In this document: positions 9,142-16,884 of the stretch, in pieces
How positions within the stretch are numbered: the stretch's first letter is position 1
Layout of the letters: each line of letters starts with the position of its first letter
NCBI RefSeq assembly: GCF_050306235.1
Contig: NZ_JBLWFH010000002.1
Coordinates: forward strand, 474,397 to 538,396
Direction: 5' to 3'
DNA from: Glaciecola sp947496235
GTDB lineage: Bacteria > Pseudomonadota > Gammaproteobacteria > Enterobacterales > Alteromonadaceae
DNA length: 64,000 nt
Made by a program: the position numbers and the translations under genes
Notes under the pieces: model-generated
The model's database searches: none
What the model saw: only the letters and a program-made list of their open reading frames with translations
What the model was told of the DNA's origin: nothing

Positions 9142-9426
9142 TTACTTGCCTTGTTTCTTTTTAAACATACTTAGCATACGGTCAGTGACCATATAACCAC
9201 CGACCACATTGATACTTGCTAATGCCACAGCTGCGGTGCCAAGAATGGTTGTGAGTATGTCGTTATCAGCACCGGAGGCTACTAAAGCACCCACAAGGGT
9301 TATGCCTGATATGGCATTTGACCCTGACATCAAAGGCGTATGCAGAGTAGCGGGCACCTTGCGTATTAATTCAAAACCTAAAAATGCCGCTAAAAGAATG
9401 ATAAAAATTAGATAAATAGTTTCCAT
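9142..9426 (-). CDS. pntA2: NAD(P) transhydrogenase subunit alpha part 2 (membrane segment)
   Basis: A 94-residue, three- to four-helix membrane protein. It contains the conserved block PLMSGSNAISGITLVGAL of the C-terminal part of PntA (domain II). In enterobacteria this is fused to the NAD-binding domain; here it is a separate gene, as in Rhodospirillum and many marine gammaproteobacteria. It lies 3 nt after pntA1 and 12 nt before pntB, so the subunits are presumably made in fixed ratio. No frameshift is implied: both pieces have proper starts and stops. Confidence 0.95.
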   Translation of the reverse strand: METIYLIFIILLAAFLGFELIRKVPATLHTPLMSGSNAISGITLVGALVASGADNDILTTILGTAAVALASINVVGGYMVTDRMLSMFKKKQGK

Positions 9427-9429
9427 AAC

Positions 9430-10587
9430 TTACTCCTTGCCATAGGCTTTTTTAAGCATTTCATTTGATATTTGCCCTTGGTGAGTGATAACACTCTGCG
9501 CTAATATTTCGTCTTCAAGGTTCAATGCAAAGCATTTATTTTCTGCATCAAAAAACTCATCGATAAGATTTAAGAGGTTATTGGCATACATATCTGTAGC
9601 ATCTCTGGCTACTTGTTGGCTCCAATTGCCATCACCAACGACAGTTACGCCTTCTACTATCGCGGTTTGACCAGGAATTGAGCCTTCTACGTTGCCTCCA
9701 GAAAGTGCCGCCATATCGACCACTACACTGCCGGGTCGCATCTTAGAAAGTGTTTCTTTGCTGATTAAAACCGGTGGTTTTCTACCAAATAATTGAGCAG
9801 TAGTGATGACAATATCTGAATCCGCGATAGCGTCTTGTTGAGCTTCTTGCTGTTTAATCTTTTGCTCTTCGGTTAGTTCTTTGGCATAACCGTCTTTGGT
9901 TTGTCCGGTTTCACCTATGTCGATTTTAAGAAATTTACCGCCTAAAGATTCAACCTGTTCAGCCACCACTTCACGAGTATCATAGGCCAACACATTAGCT
10001 CCCAAACGTTTAGCTGTTGCGATAGCTTGAAGTCCAGCAACACCAGCGCCAATCACAAACACTTTTGCAGGTTTAATGGTGCCAGATGGCGTCATCATCA
10101 TGGGTAGTATACTGGGGAGCTTATTAGCCGCCTGCATTAGCATTACATAACCAGCCAAACTAGCCTGTGAACTTAAGGCATCCATCTTTTGTGCTCGTGA
10201 AGAACGTGGGATCATTTCAACCGAGAGTGTAGAAACTCCCTTATGAGCTAGAGTTTCAACCAATTCTTGTTGGAAGAAGGGATCTATATGACCGACGACC
10301 AAGGCTTCTTTTTTAAATTGTTCCAGATGCTCAGGTGCGGGACGGTTGACGTAGAAAACTATGTCTGCATCAGACATCACACTATTGGAAGCTTCGACAA
10401 GGGTTGCACCTTGATCTGCATATTCCTGGTCTGAATAACCTGATAGGACTCCCGCGCCTTTTTCAATTTGCACGTTTAATCCCATTCGGCTAAACCGCAT
10501 AACAGTAGCGGGTGTTACCGCGCAACGCTTCTCAACGAAATTGTCGTTATTGGCGTGATTTGCTTCATTTAATACTAAGAGATTCAA
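9430..10587 (-). CDS. pntA1: NAD(P) transhydrogenase subunit alpha part 1 (NAD-binding)
   Basis: About 385 residues forming the soluble NAD(H)-binding domain I, an alanine-dehydrogenase-like fold. Visible motifs are EKRCAVTPATV near the N-terminus, the dinucleotide loop FVIGAGVAGLQAIATAKRLGA, and VVDMAALSGGNVEGS. It binds NADH and passes hydride to PntB domain III. The start is best set at TTG 10587: AGGAGG (10594-10599) is 6 nt upstream, whereas ATG 10593 directly abuts that sequence. The region upstream carries two palindromes. Confidence 0.95.
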   Translation of the reverse strand: MNLLVLNEANHANNDNFVEKRCAVTPATVMRFSRMGLNVQIEKGAGVLSGYSDQEYADQGATLVEASNSVMSDADIVFYVNRPAPEHLEQFKKEALVVGHIDPFFQQELVETLAHKGVSTLSVEMIPRSSRAQKMDALSSQASLAGYVMLMQAANKLPSILPMMMTPSGTIKPAKVFVIGAGVAGLQAIATAKRLGANVLAYDTREVVAEQVESLGGKFLKIDIGETGQTKDGYAKELTEEQKIKQQEAQQDAIADSDIVITTAQLFGRKPPVLISKETLSKMRPGSVVVDMAALSGGNVEGSIPGQTAIVEGVTVVGDGNWSQQVARDATDMYANNLLNLIDEFFDAENKCFALNLEDEILAQSVITHQGQISNEMLKKAYGKE

Positions 10588-10593
10588 AAGCAT

Positions 10594-10599
10594 CCTCCT
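10594..10599 (-). promoter_or_regulatory. ribosome binding site deciding the pntA1 start
   Basis: AGGAGG on the minus strand lies 6 nt before TTG 10587 and 0 nt before ATG 10593. The spacing favours TTG initiation. Confidence 0.65.
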
Positions 10600-10869
10600 T
10601 CCATTGGGCAATATTATCCTAACTGCCAATAAAGGCAGTTAAGGGTTTCTGTTTTAACCGATAGGTGCTTTTGATCTATTTACTACATAATTGAAAGGAT
10701 AAAGTACTATAAGCGTTGTTTATACCTGATAATTACGTAATTTTCCGTTTATCGTTATTTTTGTATGGAAAGACCTCTGCTAAGGCCCAATATTGCAAAT
10801 AATTTAAATAAGTTGAAAGAATTGATTCTTATGTAATATAAATATTTGGTTATATAGAATTAGTTACCC

Positions 10870-10884
10870 ATAAGTATAACTTAT
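10870..10884. promoter_or_regulatory. 15-bp palindrome in the pntA-tpm intergenic region
   Basis: ATAAGT-ATA-ACTTAT lies in an AT-rich stretch (about 10780-10916) upstream of pntA1. It is a candidate operator or promoter element; no regulator is identified. The 424-bp gap between pntA1 and tpm holds no gene that I can support. Confidence 0.3.
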
Positions 10885-10916
10885 AGTTCAAATAAGTCAT
10901 AGATAAATAACAAAGG

Positions 10917-10946
10917 TAACTAAACTGACGATCGTCAGTTTAGTTA
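10917..10946. promoter_or_regulatory. perfect 30-bp palindrome (operator or loop-less terminator)
   Basis: TAACTAAACTGACGA is followed directly by its exact reverse complement TCGTCAGTTTAGTTA. It lies about 65 bp after the tpm stop and 330 bp before pntA1. The core ACTGACGATCGTCAGT resembles operators of TetR-type dimers. With no loop and no T run, a terminator is less likely. The role is unassigned. Confidence 0.5.
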
Positions 10947-11011
10947 GCGATAAAGTGCGGATTATTAATTTAGTGCAGAGCTTTTCTAAGGCCACCAAGT
11001 GACCTAGGCTT

Positions 11012-11659
11012 TTATGTATTGGGCTTTAAATACCAAATGTGTTCTTTAGCAGGTACACCCCTCACGCCGCCATCGGCATCAACTTCCGTGAGTAAATCGA
11101 GCGCAAAATATTCTTGATAGCTGTCATGTATTGAATTTTTGCTGTGAGAAAAAGGGGGACCTTGGATAAGTTCTTGATCATAATCATAGGTAATTAATAA
11201 CTGAGGGGCAGCTTTTGTTAGTTTGACAACCTGAACCACATAATCATCACGCATACTTTCAGGCATAGCAACAAATGCGGCTCGGTCATAGGTGAAATCC
11301 ACAGGCCCTAAGAGTTCTGCGTCCAATTGGAAAATATCGCCAACATACACGGTGAGACTTTGGACAGAGTATTTTTTATGATTATCAAGTTGGATAATTT
11401 CTGGATTTACATCTAAAGATGAAAATAGTTCAATTACTGCTGATTCAACTAATTCACAGGCAACAACCTCGTATCCTTTACTGAGTATCCAGCCAATATC
11501 CAGTGTTTTACCGCACAGGGGCACAAAAACTGTAGGCGAGTTAATCGCTTCTGCTTGTATAAGTGTCGGTAAGAATTCAATTAAAAATGGGTTGATATCT
11601 TTTTGGTGAAAGCCAATTTGATTTTTTTCCCACTTATCATGCCAAAAATTGTGTTCCAT
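11012..11659 (-). CDS. tpm: thiopurine S-methyltransferase
   Basis: A 215-residue protein of the SAM-dependent TPMT family. The N-terminus has the family pattern WHDKWEKNQIGFHQ, followed by VFVPLCGKTLDIGWILSKGY (SAM-binding motif I, about residues 45-65) and a VDFTYDRAAFVAMP block near residue 120. The bacterial enzyme methylates thiols and also selenium and tellurium oxyanions. Length matches E. coli-type Tpm. It is a single gene with no close co-directional neighbour. Confidence 0.95.
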   Translation of the reverse strand: MEHNFWHDKWEKNQIGFHQKDINPFLIEFLPTLIQAEAINSPTVFVPLCGKTLDIGWILSKGYEVVACELVESAVIELFSSLDVNPEIIQLDNHKKYSVQSLTVYVGDIFQLDAELLGPVDFTYDRAAFVAMPESMRDDYVVQVVKLTKAAPQLLITYDYDQELIQGPPFSHSKNSIHDSYQEYFALDLLTEVDADGGVRGVPAKEHIWYLKPNT

Positions 11660-11876
11660 TGTACTTATCTATTCTTTTAGTTTAGCGATACTTTATTGGA
11701 CCCAACAACTTCCTGCAAGAGTGTATTAATTCCCAATTGCTTTAAAGTTATTAAGTATTGGCTAAACGCATGGTCTGAACTAGGTGCCTGAAAAGAAAAA
11801 GTGATAACAAAACTGATTTCAAAAAAAGAGACTTCATTTAGTGACCTATAAATAAAAGTAAAAACGCGGTTAAAAA

Positions 11877-12110
11877 CTAGCTGAACTTAAACTCAGACTT
11901 AAAGTAGTTAACAATTTTAGACACTAAAGATTGCTTTTCTTTATAAGACTTTTTAGTAAACATTGGATCATGTTTATGTCCGCTGGCAATGGCGATCATG
12001 TCAGCAATATCATCAATGTATTCCTCGTATTTCTCATTGTAACTGCCTAACTGCTCTTCGTTATGAGTTTGAGATTTTGCTTCTTTTTTTAATTTGCTGA
12101 CGTTATCCAT
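11877..12110 (-). CDS. small hypothetical protein
   Basis: A 77-residue, highly charged, helix-prone protein with no domain that I recognise. Its ATG overlaps the TAA of the upstream small ORF in ATGGATAA, which suggests translational coupling. An AGAGG sequence lies about 9 nt upstream. It is divergent from the five-gene operon starting at 12364 and could be related to it, but nothing in the sequence shows a role. Confidence 0.45.
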   Translation of the reverse strand: MDNVSKLKKEAKSQTHNEEQLGSYNEKYEEYIDDIADMIAIASGHKHDPMFTKKSYKEKQSLVSKIVNYFKSEFKFS

Positions 12111-12345
12111 TTTCCGATGCCTCTTTTAAATCATGATATGTAGAAATCCATCTTAGAAATGACAATGCAAAGACCAAACCAGAACAGAAATCTAAATATT
12201 TCAATATATTAGACAGGTTAAGTAATGAAAAAATTTGCACTATTGTGAAAAATTTACTCGCAGAAGAGTGAAAAAGTTGCAAAAAACCTAAATTTAATTT
12301 TAGTCTTAAGTTTAGCCTAAGGTTGACATTGTATTCTGAAATCAT
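12103..12345 (-). CDS. small hypothetical membrane protein (doubtful)
   Basis: An 80-residue frame with a low-complexity N-terminus (Asn-Leu-Arg-Leu repeats) and one likely transmembrane helix near YLDFCSGLVFALSFLRW. Its stop overlaps the start of the next small gene, which favours a real coupled pair. Against it, the 5' half lies where the promoter of the divergent operon at 12364 should be, and the composition is biased there. I recognise no family. Confidence 0.3.
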   Translation of the reverse strand: MISEYNVNLRLNLRLKLNLGFLQLFHSSASKFFTIVQIFSLLNLSNILKYLDFCSGLVFALSFLRWISTYHDLKEASENG

Positions 12346-12363
12346 TAACTGAGCGGAGACGTA

Positions 12364-13071
12364 ATGATGCAGTTGCTTCAGAATACAAATTTAGCAATAC
12401 AGATTGGCAATAAGACTAAGTGTGCGAATGCGACTAAGTTTGCCTTTGATATTGCCTTGCACCTAGCCAATGAAATTGGCAGAGACAGAGTAGAAGACTT
12501 CATTAAGCAGGGCTTTAAAAAAGCCTACGGAGCTGAAGTAAATGTTTCTATGCCATGGCTATTGTCTATTAGTAAAGGTGACCTGAAAGCTGCATTAGGT
12601 ATTCGCCCTGCAACATCTACTCTTTTTATTGAGCAGTACATTGATGTTCCCATTGAGCAGGCAATTAGTGTACTTGCACCAGACGTTAATCGACATCAAA
12701 TTGCTGAAATTGGCCACTTGTACAGTAACTCTAATAGATTCACCATCCCACTTTTCATGGTAACTGCGATATCTTTACTTTGTAACAACTATGAGTACAT
12801 GGTGTTTTCAGCCACTGAGCACGTATTAAGTTTAATTACTCGTGCAGGCATCAATTGTTCACAAATTGCAAAAGCTGATGTATCAAAATTGACACCTCCC
12901 GTCGATAATTGGGGAAGCTACTACGACACTAATCCGGTTGTAGTAGCGGTTTCTCTTTATGATGTGGTTCAGGCTATCAGCAATGACAAAGGCTTAGCTT
13001 CAGTATTCGCTGATTTAGATGAAAAAATTGCGCGTACTACTGAGAAACTGAATAAGGCATCTTCCCTATGA
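12364..13071 (+). CDS. thermostable hemolysin (delta-VPH) family protein
   Basis: A 235-residue protein matching the family named after the Vibrio parahaemolyticus thermostable hemolysin (PF12261). Family features are MPWLLSIS, LKAALGIRPA, LFIEQYIDVPIE and IAEIGHLYS, then a C-terminal half with a buried helix and TRAGINCSQIAKAD. The IGHLYS-to-FSATE layout looks like a GNAT or acyl-homoserine-lactone-synthase type acyltransferase fold; that is my inference and hemolysis is not implied. A GGAG lies about 9 nt before the start. Its stop overlaps the ligase gene start by 4 nt, so it heads the operon. Confidence 0.75.
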   Translation: MMQLLQNTNLAIQIGNKTKCANATKFAFDIALHLANEIGRDRVEDFIKQGFKKAYGAEVNVSMPWLLSISKGDLKAALGIRPATSTLFIEQYIDVPIEQAISVLAPDVNRHQIAEIGHLYSNSNRFTIPLFMVTAISLLCNNYEYMVFSATEHVLSLITRAGINCSQIAKADVSKLTPPVDNWGSYYDTNPVVVAVSLYDVVQAISNDKGLASVFADLDEKIARTTEKLNKASSL

Positions 13072-14513
13072 ACCTTATCCAACAAATTGCCAATACAAGG
13101 GGAGATTTCCCTGCATTGGTATCAGGTGAAGAAGTTATTTCATACGGTGAATTACACGCTAGAATCAGCAAATTGAGAGATTGGTTATCTAAGCAAAATG
13201 TTTCTTCTGTTGCATTGCAAGCCCAAAACAGCATTGACTGGGTAATTTTAGATTTGGCTTGTCAGGCACAGGGTATTTTGCTGACACCTATCCCATTATT
13301 TTTTACTCGGACCCAAAAACAAAGGGTAGTCGATTCTGCAAAACCGCAACTTATCTTCAATGATCAAAACAAAGGTGAAGCCTTATCTGTATCTGATTGC
13401 GGGATAAGCCTTGATGTTCAAAAAACGAAATTAATCTCATCACCAGAGGTACCGGAACTGACGGTAAAAATAACCTATACATCGGGTTCAACAGGTGAGC
13501 CTAAAGGTGTGTGTTTAAGTGCGCAAAATCAGTTGGCAGTGGCTAGTGCTTTGGTTCAAACCATAGGTATTCAAAAACCTAAGCATCTTTGTTTATTGCC
13601 ACTTCCCACCCTGCTTGAAAATATTGCCGGTGTTTACGCTCCTTTGTTAGTGGAAGGCACAGTTGTATTAGAGAATGATGAAGCTAGAGGCTTTAGCGGT
13701 AGCCGATTGGTTTCACCACAAGCATTAGTAGCCACAATTTCAAAGCATCAACCTAACACCTTGATTTTGGTACCTGAGTTGTTGCAGTTATTGATATTTA
13801 TGGTGAACAAAGGTTGGCAGCCACCCGCGTCATTACAATTTATTGCGGTTGGTGGAAGCTTGGTTGCGCCCCAGTTATTAGCAACAGCTCGAGAACTAAA
13901 CCTGCCCGTATTTCAAGGTTATGGTCTATCCGAATGCGGTTCTGTAGTCAGCTTATGTACGCCAAAAGATAAGATTGATAGCGTGGGGCGAATTTTGCCA
14001 CAAGTTCAAGTGAAAACGGTCAATAAAGAATTGGTAGTGTCAGGTAATAGCTTCTTAGGCTATGTAGATATGCCGGAAACCTGGCACCAAAGTCAAGTAC
14101 ACACAGGTGATATCGCGGAAGTGAGAGATGGTAACCTGTATATTCAAGGTCGTATTAAAAACACCATTATTAATTCCTTTGGTCGCAATATTTCACCAGA
14201 GTGGATTGAATCTGAATTATTGTCCACAGGCATGTTCAGCCAAGCCGTTGTTATTGGCGATGCTAAGCCATTTTGCTCAGCTATTCTTGTACCCGTAGAA
14301 GCAAACATTCCAGCAGCTTTAATTGAAAAAACATTGTACCAAGTGAATCAAAATTTACCTGACTACGCGCAGGTAAAAAATCCCATTTTGTTAACAGCGC
14401 CTATGGATACCCAAAGCGGTTTGTACACAGCAAATCACAGACCACGTAGAGGCGCCATTCAACAACATTTTCAGCATCAAATTGCGCAAATTTATGCAAA
14501 AGCATGCGCATAG
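13068..14513 (+). CDS. AMP-dependent acyl ligase (ANL superfamily)
   Basis: A 481-residue adenylate-forming enzyme. The P-loop-like motif ITYTSGSTGEPKG is near residue 140, GYGLSECG near residue 285 and HTGDIAEVRDG near residue 345. It should activate a carboxylic acid as the acyl-adenylate and possibly load it on CoA or a carrier. The C-terminal segment that normally carries the catalytic Lys reads LYTANHRPRR, with no Lys at the expected position. It overlaps the upstream gene by 4 nt and is followed by the diiron-type enzyme gene. The substrate is unknown; a fatty acid is plausible. Confidence 0.88.
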   Translation: MNLIQQIANTRGDFPALVSGEEVISYGELHARISKLRDWLSKQNVSSVALQAQNSIDWVILDLACQAQGILLTPIPLFFTRTQKQRVVDSAKPQLIFNDQNKGEALSVSDCGISLDVQKTKLISSPEVPELTVKITYTSGSTGEPKGVCLSAQNQLAVASALVQTIGIQKPKHLCLLPLPTLLENIAGVYAPLLVEGTVVLENDEARGFSGSRLVSPQALVATISKHQPNTLILVPELLQLLIFMVNKGWQPPASLQFIAVGGSLVAPQLLATARELNLPVFQGYGLSECGSVVSLCTPKDKIDSVGRILPQVQVKTVNKELVVSGNSFLGYVDMPETWHQSQVHTGDIAEVRDGNLYIQGRIKNTIINSFGRNISPEWIESELLSTGMFSQAVVIGDAKPFCSAILVPVEANIPAALIEKTLYQVNQNLPDYAQVKNPILLTAPMDTQSGLYTANHRPRRGAIQQHFQHQIAQIYAKACA

Positions 14514-14524
14514 GAGTGAATATT

Positions 14525-15196
14525 ATGAGTTTGTATCAACGTTTATTAACTGAAACTACAGAGCAAAGAGACTATTTATTGTCATCACCTATTATTAAAA
14601 GATGTTTTACCGGTGACATTAAAGTTGATAATTACGCAGCATTTTTGACCCAAGCTTTTCATCACGTAAAACATACAGTGCCTTTGCTAATGGCTGTAGG
14701 TACTCGATTGCCAGATAGTAAGGAGTGGTTGCGCGAAGCCGTTGCTGAATATATCGAAGAAGAAATTGGGCACCAAGAATGGGTGTTAAATGACATTGCG
14801 GCTTGTGGTTTTGATAAAGAAGTCGCACGCAATTCAACGCCTAATATGGCCACTGAACTAATGGTTGCCTATGCCTATGATTTAGTTAATCGCGTAAACC
14901 CTCTAGGTTTCTTTGGCATGGTGCACGTGTTGGAAGGCACCAGCATAGCAATGGCTGATAACGCCGCTGACATGATTCAAAATGCATGTGGTTTACCTAA
15001 AAAAGCATTTAGCTATTTACGCTCTCATGGTTCGTTAGATATTGAGCACGTTAAATTTTTTGAAACCTTAATGGATAAAATTACAGACCCTGCTGAGCAA
15101 GATTTTATTGTTGAGAGTGCTAAAAAATTCTATGTACTTTACGGCAATATTTTTAGAACCCTTGAAACGTCAGCTCCTGTTAGTCAGGCCGCTTAG
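14525..15196 (+). CDS. TenA/haem-oxygenase-like putative diiron oxidase
   Basis: A 223-residue all-helical protein of the iron-containing redox enzyme (haem-oxygenase-like) group. Metal-ligand candidates are in the expected order: Glu79/Glu80 with His83 in EYIEEEIGHQEW, Glu137 in HVLEGTS, and His168, Asp172 and His175 in SHGSLDIEH. Relatives include UndA (fatty acid to terminal alkene) and other N- or C-oxidising enzymes, so oxidative chemistry on the activated acyl product is plausible. ATG 14525 is chosen because AGGAG lies about 8 nt upstream. TenA-type thiaminase activity is less likely here because no thiamine gene is nearby. Confidence 0.8.
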   Translation: MSLYQRLLTETTEQRDYLLSSPIIKRCFTGDIKVDNYAAFLTQAFHHVKHTVPLLMAVGTRLPDSKEWLREAVAEYIEEEIGHQEWVLNDIAACGFDKEVARNSTPNMATELMVAYAYDLVNRVNPLGFFGMVHVLEGTSIAMADNAADMIQNACGLPKKAFSYLRSHGSLDIEHVKFFETLMDKITDPAEQDFIVESAKKFYVLYGNIFRTLETSAPVSQAA

Positions 15197-15206
15197 GACC
15201 AAGATT

Positions 15207-16004
15207 ATGAAAACCAAAACATGTTTAGTAACTGGCGCTTCTGGTGGTATAGGTTCTGCCATCGCAAAAGCTTTGGACAAGCAAGGCTACAAGGTTATTT
15301 TACAAGGTCGAAACGAAAGTAAATTGGGTGTTTTAAAGCAACAGCTAGGCCCTGAAACTCGAATCGTCGCAGGTGATTTAACTGATTTAGTTGAAAGAGA
15401 AAAAGTGCTGCAAGAAGTGTTTAAACAAGGGGCAGTGGATTTGTTAGTTAATGCCGCTGGTATTTCTTTATTCTCAGCGTTTGAAACTACTTCGAATCAA
15501 CAATTGCAGCAAATGCTAGAAACCAACTTGTTGGCACCTATGCTATTTACTCAAGGCTTTATTGAGCATGCCAACAAAGTTTCATATGACGATAGCAGCG
15601 ATAAGGTGCAAATTATTAATTTGGGTTCTGCATTCGGTTATATCGGCTATCCAGGTTTTAGCAGTTATTGTGCTACAAAATTTGGTCTACGAGGATTTAC
15701 CGAATCCCTTGCCAGAGAATATTCAGGATCACGATTTACCTTTGGTTATTTTGCGCCTCGAGCCACTCGTACCGACATAAATTCAAAGCAAGTAGATGAG
15801 ATGAATAAGGCACTTGGTAACTCTGTAGATTCTGTGGAATACGTTGCTGAGCAATTTATTGACTTTTTACGCACCAAAAAACGCGAAGCTGTTGTCGGTT
15901 GGCCTGAAAAACTCTTTGTGAAAGTAAACACCTGGTTACCGAAAATCGTCGACAACGCTATAGGGGCTAAATTAGCCACTATCAAACAATACATGCACCC
16001 TTAA
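15207..16004 (+). CDS. short-chain dehydrogenase/reductase
   Basis: A 265-residue classical SDR. The NAD(P)-binding motif TGASGGIG lies at about residues 8-15, NAAG near residue 84, a Ser in INLGSAFGYIGY and the catalytic YCATK near residue 150. It would reduce a ketone or aldehyde, or oxidise the alcohol. ATG 15207 has AGGA about 9 nt upstream and lies 10 nt after the diiron-type gene, so it is in the same operon. It probably catalyses a reductive step of the same pathway; the substrate is unknown. Confidence 0.88.
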   Translation: MKTKTCLVTGASGGIGSAIAKALDKQGYKVILQGRNESKLGVLKQQLGPETRIVAGDLTDLVEREKVLQEVFKQGAVDLLVNAAGISLFSAFETTSNQQLQQMLETNLLAPMLFTQGFIEHANKVSYDDSSDKVQIINLGSAFGYIGYPGFSSYCATKFGLRGFTESLAREYSGSRFTFGYFAPRATRTDINSKQVDEMNKALGNSVDSVEYVAEQFIDFLRTKKREAVVGWPEKLFVKVNTWLPKIVDNAIGAKLATIKQYMHP

Positions 16005-16043
16005 ACCTCCAAATCGTTTAAGGTTTTGAAAGAGGAAAGACTT

Positions 16044-16724
16044 ATGAAAATTGTAAAATTATTGAGTTTGTTTATTGTATCAATTGGGTTATCGTTGTCA
16101 GCGATAGCTACCGAGGGTGGTTCATTGCAAGTGTCGTTTGACGATGAATTATTGACCATTCAGCATCAATGGGCAAAGGTGAATTACACCTTACAAGATG
16201 ATGCACAAGAACAAGCATTTGAAAAACTATTAGCCCAAGCTTCAAGTTTTGTAGCGAATTATCCAAACAAATCTGAACCCCTTATTTGGCAAGGGATTAT
16301 TCAATCTAGTTATGCTGGGGCCAAAGGAGGACTTGGCGCGCTTTCATTAGCGAAGGCCGCAAGAGATTCTCTAGAAAAAGCCCTTAAATTAGATGAAAAG
16401 GCGTTAGATGGTTCTGCTTATACAAGTTTAGGTACACTTTATCACAAGGTTCCAGGATGGCCATTGGGCTTTGGTGATGATGATGAAGCTAAAGAAATGC
16501 TAGAAAAAGCTATTGCATTAAATCCTGATGGTATTGACCCTAATTATTTTTACGGTGAATATTTGTTTGACGAAAAGCAATATGATAAAGCTCTTAAGCA
16601 TCTCACCAATGCGCTAGCTGCGCCAGACAGAGCCACTCGTCCTTTAGCAGACAAATACCGCCGTGAAGAGATTCAACAACTTTTGGTAAAAGTGAATCAG
16701 AAGCTGAATAAAAGTAAAAGTTAA
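16044..16724 (+). CDS. exported TPR protein closing the operon
   Basis: A 226-residue protein with a signal peptide (hydrophobic core about residues 4-20, cleavage near AIA) and three to four tetratricopeptide-type helical hairpins. These include a conserved block around KGGLGALSLAKAARDSLEKA and a PGWPLGFGDDDEAKEMLEKA block. Similar proteins are common in gammaproteobacteria without an assigned role. ATG 16044 is preceded by AGAGG about 8 nt upstream. It lies 39 nt after the SDR gene and just before a strong terminator, so it is the last gene of the operon. A periplasmic scaffold role is a guess. Confidence 0.8.
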   Translation: MKIVKLLSLFIVSIGLSLSAIATEGGSLQVSFDDELLTIQHQWAKVNYTLQDDAQEQAFEKLLAQASSFVANYPNKSEPLIWQGIIQSSYAGAKGGLGALSLAKAARDSLEKALKLDEKALDGSAYTSLGTLYHKVPGWPLGFGDDDEAKEMLEKAIALNPDGIDPNYFYGEYLFDEKQYDKALKHLTNALAAPDRATRPLADKYRREEIQQLLVKVNQKLNKSKS

Positions 16725-16735
16725 TTCCTTCCTAA

Positions 16736-16773
16736 CCAAGCATTATCCCATCAGATAATGCTTGGCGTTTTAT
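16736..16773 (+). terminator. rho-independent terminator of the five-gene operon
   Basis: A perfect 12-bp stem (CCAAGCATTATC / GATAATGCTTGG) with loop CCATCA is followed by CGTTTTATC. Confidence 0.85.
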
Positions 16774-16884
16774 CTTTTATTGATTATTAAACATCGCAAT
16801 TCTCATTGAAAATTTGATCTTTACCCTTATATGCCTACTATTAGTCAAGGTTAAACAGTAAAACCGCGCCATCGGAAGATCAAT

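Noticed and set aside
9142..10587. Frameshift splitting pntA
   Set aside because: Both parts have proper starts and stops and the split form is normal in many bacteria.
12364..13071. A true haemolytic toxin
   Set aside because: No signal peptide or pore-forming pattern is visible; the family name is historical and the context is metabolic.
14525..15196. Thiaminase TenA
   Set aside because: No thiamine synthesis gene or TPP riboswitch is nearby, and the Glu/His/Asp pattern fits a diiron oxidase better.
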